Positions 26,616 through 29,637 of a stretch of 29,637 bases of DNA are shown piece after piece (position 1 is the stretch's first letter; each line of letters opens with the position of its first letter). Under the pieces are notes generated by a model that saw nothing but the letters and a program-made list of their open reading frames with translations, had not been told where the DNA came from and did not search any database. The translations under genes were made by a program, and so were the position numbers. Source of the DNA: Methanomicrobiales archaeon (GTDB lineage: Archaea > Halobacteriota > Syntropharchaeia > Alkanophagales > Methanospirareceae); NCBI GenBank assembly GCA_003160755.1, contig QEXZ01000004.1, positions 1 to 29,637 of the forward strand, read 5' to 3'.

Positions 26616-29231
26616 CTACGAGTGCCCCTCAGCCGAATAGAAGGGAATATAACGCACAGCACCATTTATGAGTATTCTGATTGTCCCTGTTACAGTCCCC
26701 ATAGATGTACCGAGACTTATCATGTTGCCCGCGCCCGAACCCGCGCAATTAGGGACAGCAAAACTAAAGGCGTTTTTAACCCCTGATTCCGCAGTCGCAT
26801 CGCCACCTGCTACACTGAAGCGGTGTAAGGAATATGTTGTGGCACTCAAATCAGATGAAGAACCAGTCATCCATATTTGGCTCTGACCCCCGCAGTATGT
26901 TCCAGAAGGCACTGCGGAGTCTGCAACTTCTAATAGTGCATCCCAACCCGCTGCAAATCCTGATACATATCCGGTTGAAGATACTTCTATTGATGCTTGC
27001 CCCCCTCGTGCTGTACCTATTGCCTTTTCTAACACAGTGCCCGCTTTGAGACATTCTCCGCCTGTGGCGTTAACGCCGTTCATATAGTATCGCATGTATA
27101 GAAGGCGATCATCACCACTTGTAGCGGTTGTTTCACATCTTAGTTCTATGAAATTGGCATCTGTTGCGGCTGTCGTTGCTGGCGTTCCTGTTGTTCCGAT
27201 TCCCATTAATATACCACTTACTGAAGGGTCTCCTCCTGAATTTCCAAGGTGTATTCCTTTGGTTGCTCCGACATTATCTATCATCAAGCCGATTGGCCAA
27301 CCTGCTGTTGATCCGGATGTTTTTCTGATACGAATGCCTGCACTCTTTTTTGCGGTGCTTAAAGCATCTGTTCCATCATTGATGTTTACATCAATCCCTG
27401 AAAACGCTTCTGCGGTATCTGTAACAGCCCCATTCATTGTAACACCAGCATTTATGATGCTGCAACTTCCACTTGCTAATGTCATTGCTGAGTCCAGTTC
27501 GAGATATACTTTTGTTGCACTAACATCACAGGTTGTAAAGGTTATTATGCTATCGCCGCCTATTTCCTTAGCTTTCAGTTGTAGATATGCCCCTGTTGGC
27601 GTAACACTTGTCTGATCATGGAATACCATGTATCTTGTCCAGATTGGTGATGTGATCCAAGAACTCCCCAACTGGGCATCTCCATCATCAGTAAATATCA
27701 TTACCCCGCTCGTATTATCGAGAACCCCGGTCATCGTAAGTCCTACTTGTTCAGTGCTTGACTTTGTGCCTATGACTATTGGGTTGTATGCTGCGGCTCC
27801 TGCAATCATAATGCCAGTAGTAGTTTGTGCTGCTATGTTGATTCCCGCTGTCGTGCATGCACCCGCTAAGTTCAGTCCGTAAGTTCCACAAGTGCTCCCA
27901 ATTGTTATTCCTGCCCCTGACTGTGCTGCGGATATGTTAATTGCATGAGTGCCACAAGCAGAAGCTATCTCCAAACCATCCGTTGGCGTTGCCGCATTGA
28001 TCAATATGCCGTCTGCGGGACTGCTTGCTGTATCTATTGTTAGAATACCTGTGACATCTGTTGGTCCATCAAGATTTATCTTTGTCGCACCTGTAAATGT
28101 CATTGTTGCGGCCGTTAACGTGTATGTCGCGCCTGACCCTGCGAATGTTACTGCGGTTACGCCCGTCTCATCAGTCACCGCTATTTTCATGTACGCACCG
28201 TCATCGTATCCGAGCCGTATATCCCCGGATTCAACGCTGAATAACGTACCTGCATCCATCGTAAGTGTAGCTTCCTCTATCGTTAAAGCGTCTGCGGCAG
28301 CGGTATTGTCTAAAGTTGCACCCTTATCGAGCGTTATTATTCCGCCATCGAATAAGAATCCTGCTGTGCCGTCTGATGTCGATAAGAAAGTTACTCCCGC
28401 TCCGTTGGTTTGCGTTATTGTTAAATGTGCAAGTGTATCTGCCTTCAGGTTTATTATCGCATTACCGGCACTCGCAGGCTGTACATTTAATGTTCCTGTC
28501 GTTGCCGTGACTGCTGTCGAGCCCACTAATTTTATCGTTCCCTGCGTTATAGTCGTTACATTGGAGACATCTGTGATTTGCCCGTCATCATCTAAAGTTA
28601 CCGTGCCGTCCAGTTTGATTAACCCTGTCAGATTGATATTCGTTTCTGTCAGGTCAACTTTAGTACCCGGTATCACTTCAAGCGACTTTGCGCCCGCACC
28701 ATCACCGTAAATTATGTGCGTGCCGCCTATTGCGGTTCCGGTTCCTGACGTATATGTTTTCCCGGATGCTAATGCCACACTACCGTTTAAGCTTACTGCC
28801 CCTGTTCCTGTACCAAATGTATGATCTCCATCTACCGTTACGCTTCCATCTAAGACAACGGCTGTCCCTAAAACCGTTACGGAAGTACCGCCGAGAATAG
28901 TTATCTTTTCCGTTGCATTGGCGGAACTACCCTGTAAAATTAAACTATCTGCTGCGGTTCCACCACCTATCATTGTGGTTGATGCCGCTGCGGGTGTTAT
29001 CCTGCCTGTCGCACCAGAAGCACCGGCGAATTGGCAATACTTACCATCAAGATTTAAAGCGGTGGTTGCTGTAAGCGTTATTGTCGCCTTTGTGAATGTG
29101 TATGTCGTAGCTGCCCTATCTACACCATCCAACAGAGTTTCTAATAGTCCGTATTCCGTTGCTAACTTATAACTTAAACTGCCTGATTCACCACGAAGTC
29201 TTTTCTTCGTGATTGCCGTATATCCTGTCAT
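26616..29231 (-). CDS. Large repetitive fibre-like virion protein (871 aa)
   Basis: A Gly-, Thr- and Ala-rich protein of regular short strands with few charged residues. Central repeats of about 12-15 residues, such as CGTHAINISAAQSGAGITIG, GTYGLNLAGACTTAGINI and TTGIMIAGA, look like beta-solenoid coils. Earlier parts repeat GTVTLDD- and GTAVVLDGSVTVDG-like units. The C-terminal region (TARGGQASIEVSSTGYVSGF, then IRILINGAVRYIPFY) looks like a virion tip or capping domain. Surface fibre or decoration is the likely role. GGAGGG provides a ribosome-binding site. No enzymatic motif recognised. Confidence 0.6.
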   Translation of the reverse strand: MTGYTAITKKRLRGESGSLSYKLATEYGLLETLLDGVDRAATTYTFTKATITLTATTALNLDGKYCQFAGASGATGRITPAAASTTMIGGGTAADSLILQGSSANATEKITILGGTSVTVLGTAVVLDGSVTVDGDHTFGTGTGAVSLNGSVALASGKTYTSGTGTAIGGTHIIYGDGAGAKSLEVIPGTKVDLTETNINLTGLIKLDGTVTLDDDGQITDVSNVTTITQGTIKLVGSTAVTATTGTLNVQPASAGNAIINLKADTLAHLTITQTNGAGVTFLSTSDGTAGFLFDGGIITLDKGATLDNTAAADALTIEEATLTMDAGTLFSVESGDIRLGYDDGAYMKIAVTDETGVTAVTFAGSGATYTLTAATMTFTGATKINLDGPTDVTGILTIDTASSPADGILINAATPTDGLEIASACGTHAINISAAQSGAGITIGSTCGTYGLNLAGACTTAGINIAAQTTTGIMIAGAAAYNPIVIGTKSSTEQVGLTMTGVLDNTSGVMIFTDDGDAQLGSSWITSPIWTRYMVFHDQTSVTPTGAYLQLKAKEIGGDSIITFTTCDVSATKVYLELDSAMTLASGSCSIINAGVTMNGAVTDTAEAFSGIDVNINDGTDALSTAKKSAGIRIRKTSGSTAGWPIGLMIDNVGATKGIHLGNSGGDPSVSGILMGIGTTGTPATTAATDANFIELRCETTATSGDDRLLYMRYYMNGVNATGGECLKAGTVLEKAIGTARGGQASIEVSSTGYVSGFAAGWDALLEVADSAVPSGTYCGGQSQIWMTGSSSDLSATTYSLHRFSVAGGDATAESGVKNAFSFAVPNCAGSGAGNMISLGTSMGTVTGTIRILINGAVRYIPFYSAEGHS

Positions 29232-29273
29232 TTTTTATTCTTTTCCCTCCTTATATGTTTTTTTCTCTTTTTT

Positions 29274-29290
29274 AAAAAAATAAGAAAAGA
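29274..29290 (-). terminator. T-rich terminator-like stretch
   Basis: On the minus strand this reads CTTTTCTTATTTTTTT, just downstream of the 100-residue gene. Archaeal RNA polymerase ends transcription at such T-runs without a hairpin. The next gene has a ribosome-binding site but no clear TATA box, so read-through is possible. Confidence 0.45.
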
Positions 29291-29326
29291 GGTACTGGAT
29301 CAGTCCCCCTTTTTTCTGTTTCAGGT

Positions 29327-29637
29327 TTATATGCCTGACAGAATGTTCACCCCGTATGCCTTCGTTACGACTGTCTTGTTGTTATACCAGAACTGCAATA
29401 CCGTGTCGTGCGTGTCTTCCTCGTATATCTTCTGGAAGTGTATGCCCATGTTCGGTACGGTGATACTTTTCGGCTTGCCGTCTGTGCCTGCATCGGTTGA
29501 CATATACGATACTTTCGCAGTTGCATATTCCGGGTCGTTGAAGTAGTGCAGTTCAGCCGCCTTGTTATTTCTGTCCAGCGCCAAGAATGAACCGTCTGTC
29601 GCCCCGCTCATAACGAGATGTACTGTCACTTTCGCCA
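29327..29637 (-). CDS. Hypothetical virion-module protein, 5' end at window edge
   Basis: The readable frame contains VTVHLVMSGATDGSFLALDR, then VPNMGIHFQKIYEEDTHDTV and WYNNKTVVTKAYGVNILSGI: a small beta-rich protein of about 103 residues. A GTG at 29629 is in frame, but the last two bases of the window (read TG on the minus strand) followed by GCGAAAGTG suggest an ATG whose A lies one base outside. A structural role is inferred from the fibre gene that follows. No family recognised. Confidence 0.55.
   Translation of the reverse strand, partial: AKVTVHLVMSGATDGSFLALDRNNKAAELHYFNDPEYATAKVSYMSTDAGTDGKPKSITVPNMGIHFQKIYEEDTHDTVLQFWYNNKTVVTKAYGVNILSGI

Noticed and set aside
27949..28710. Long plus-strand open frame (253 codons) inside the fibre gene
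   Set aside because: It is the antisense of a Gly/Thr/Ala-rich repeat protein, where the complement seldom has stops. It has no promoter, ribosome-binding site or recognisable domain.

Overview
The window reads as part of the genome of a tailed double-stranded DNA virus (Caudoviricetes-type, siphovirus-like tail) or provirus that infects an archaeon. The viral call rests on a contiguous neck and tail module: connector, head closure, HK97-gp10-like protein, tail terminator, tail tube, chaperone, tape measure, hub and spike. The archaeal call rests on promoters of the BRE plus TTTATATA type, several of them 24-28 nt upstream of a start codon as expected for leaderless mRNAs, plus C2H2 and ribbon-helix-helix proteins and T-rich terminators. 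The host cannot be read from the sequence. A tailed virus with a diversity-generating target protein recalls the ANME-1-associated virus ANMV-1, but that link is inference. Terminase, portal, major capsid, DNA polymerase, integrase and reverse transcriptase are not in the window and no tRNA was seen.

Nearly everything is on the minus strand, so biological order runs from right to left. At 29.6-20.0 kb lie virion surface and neck genes: a repeat-rich 871-residue fibre-like protein, small virion proteins, a 539-residue C-type-lectin-type protein whose last ~35 residues look like the variable region of a diversity-generating retroelement (DGR), an HNH endonuclease gene with its own operator-like promoter, then connector, head closure, coiled-coil membrane protein, gp10-like protein, tail terminator and a beta-rich structural protein. 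At 18.9-10.9 kb lie a small two-helix membrane protein, two tandem tail-tube paralogues, the chaperone with an overlapping frame (probable programmed frameshift), tape measure, distal tail proteins, the hub and a seven-bladed LVIVD beta-propeller spike.

A plus-strand island (18.95-19.92 kb) interrupts this order. It has its own TATA box, a 124-nt GC-rich segment with strong complementary arms that starts at the predicted transcription start, two related small proteins and a ribbon-helix-helix protein.

From 10.8 kb to the left end are accessory and early-type genes, packed and often overlapping by ATGA: zinc-finger protein, RuvC-like resolvase, MazG-like protein, ASCH protein, zinc ribbon, Gp37/Gp68 (DUF5131) protein, C5-cytosine and NPPY-type methyltransferases, an HNH nuclease and many proteins under 70 residues. 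Two promoters here (near 1.2 and 8.2 kb) are near copies sharing an imperfect palindrome, suggesting one regulator controls both operons.
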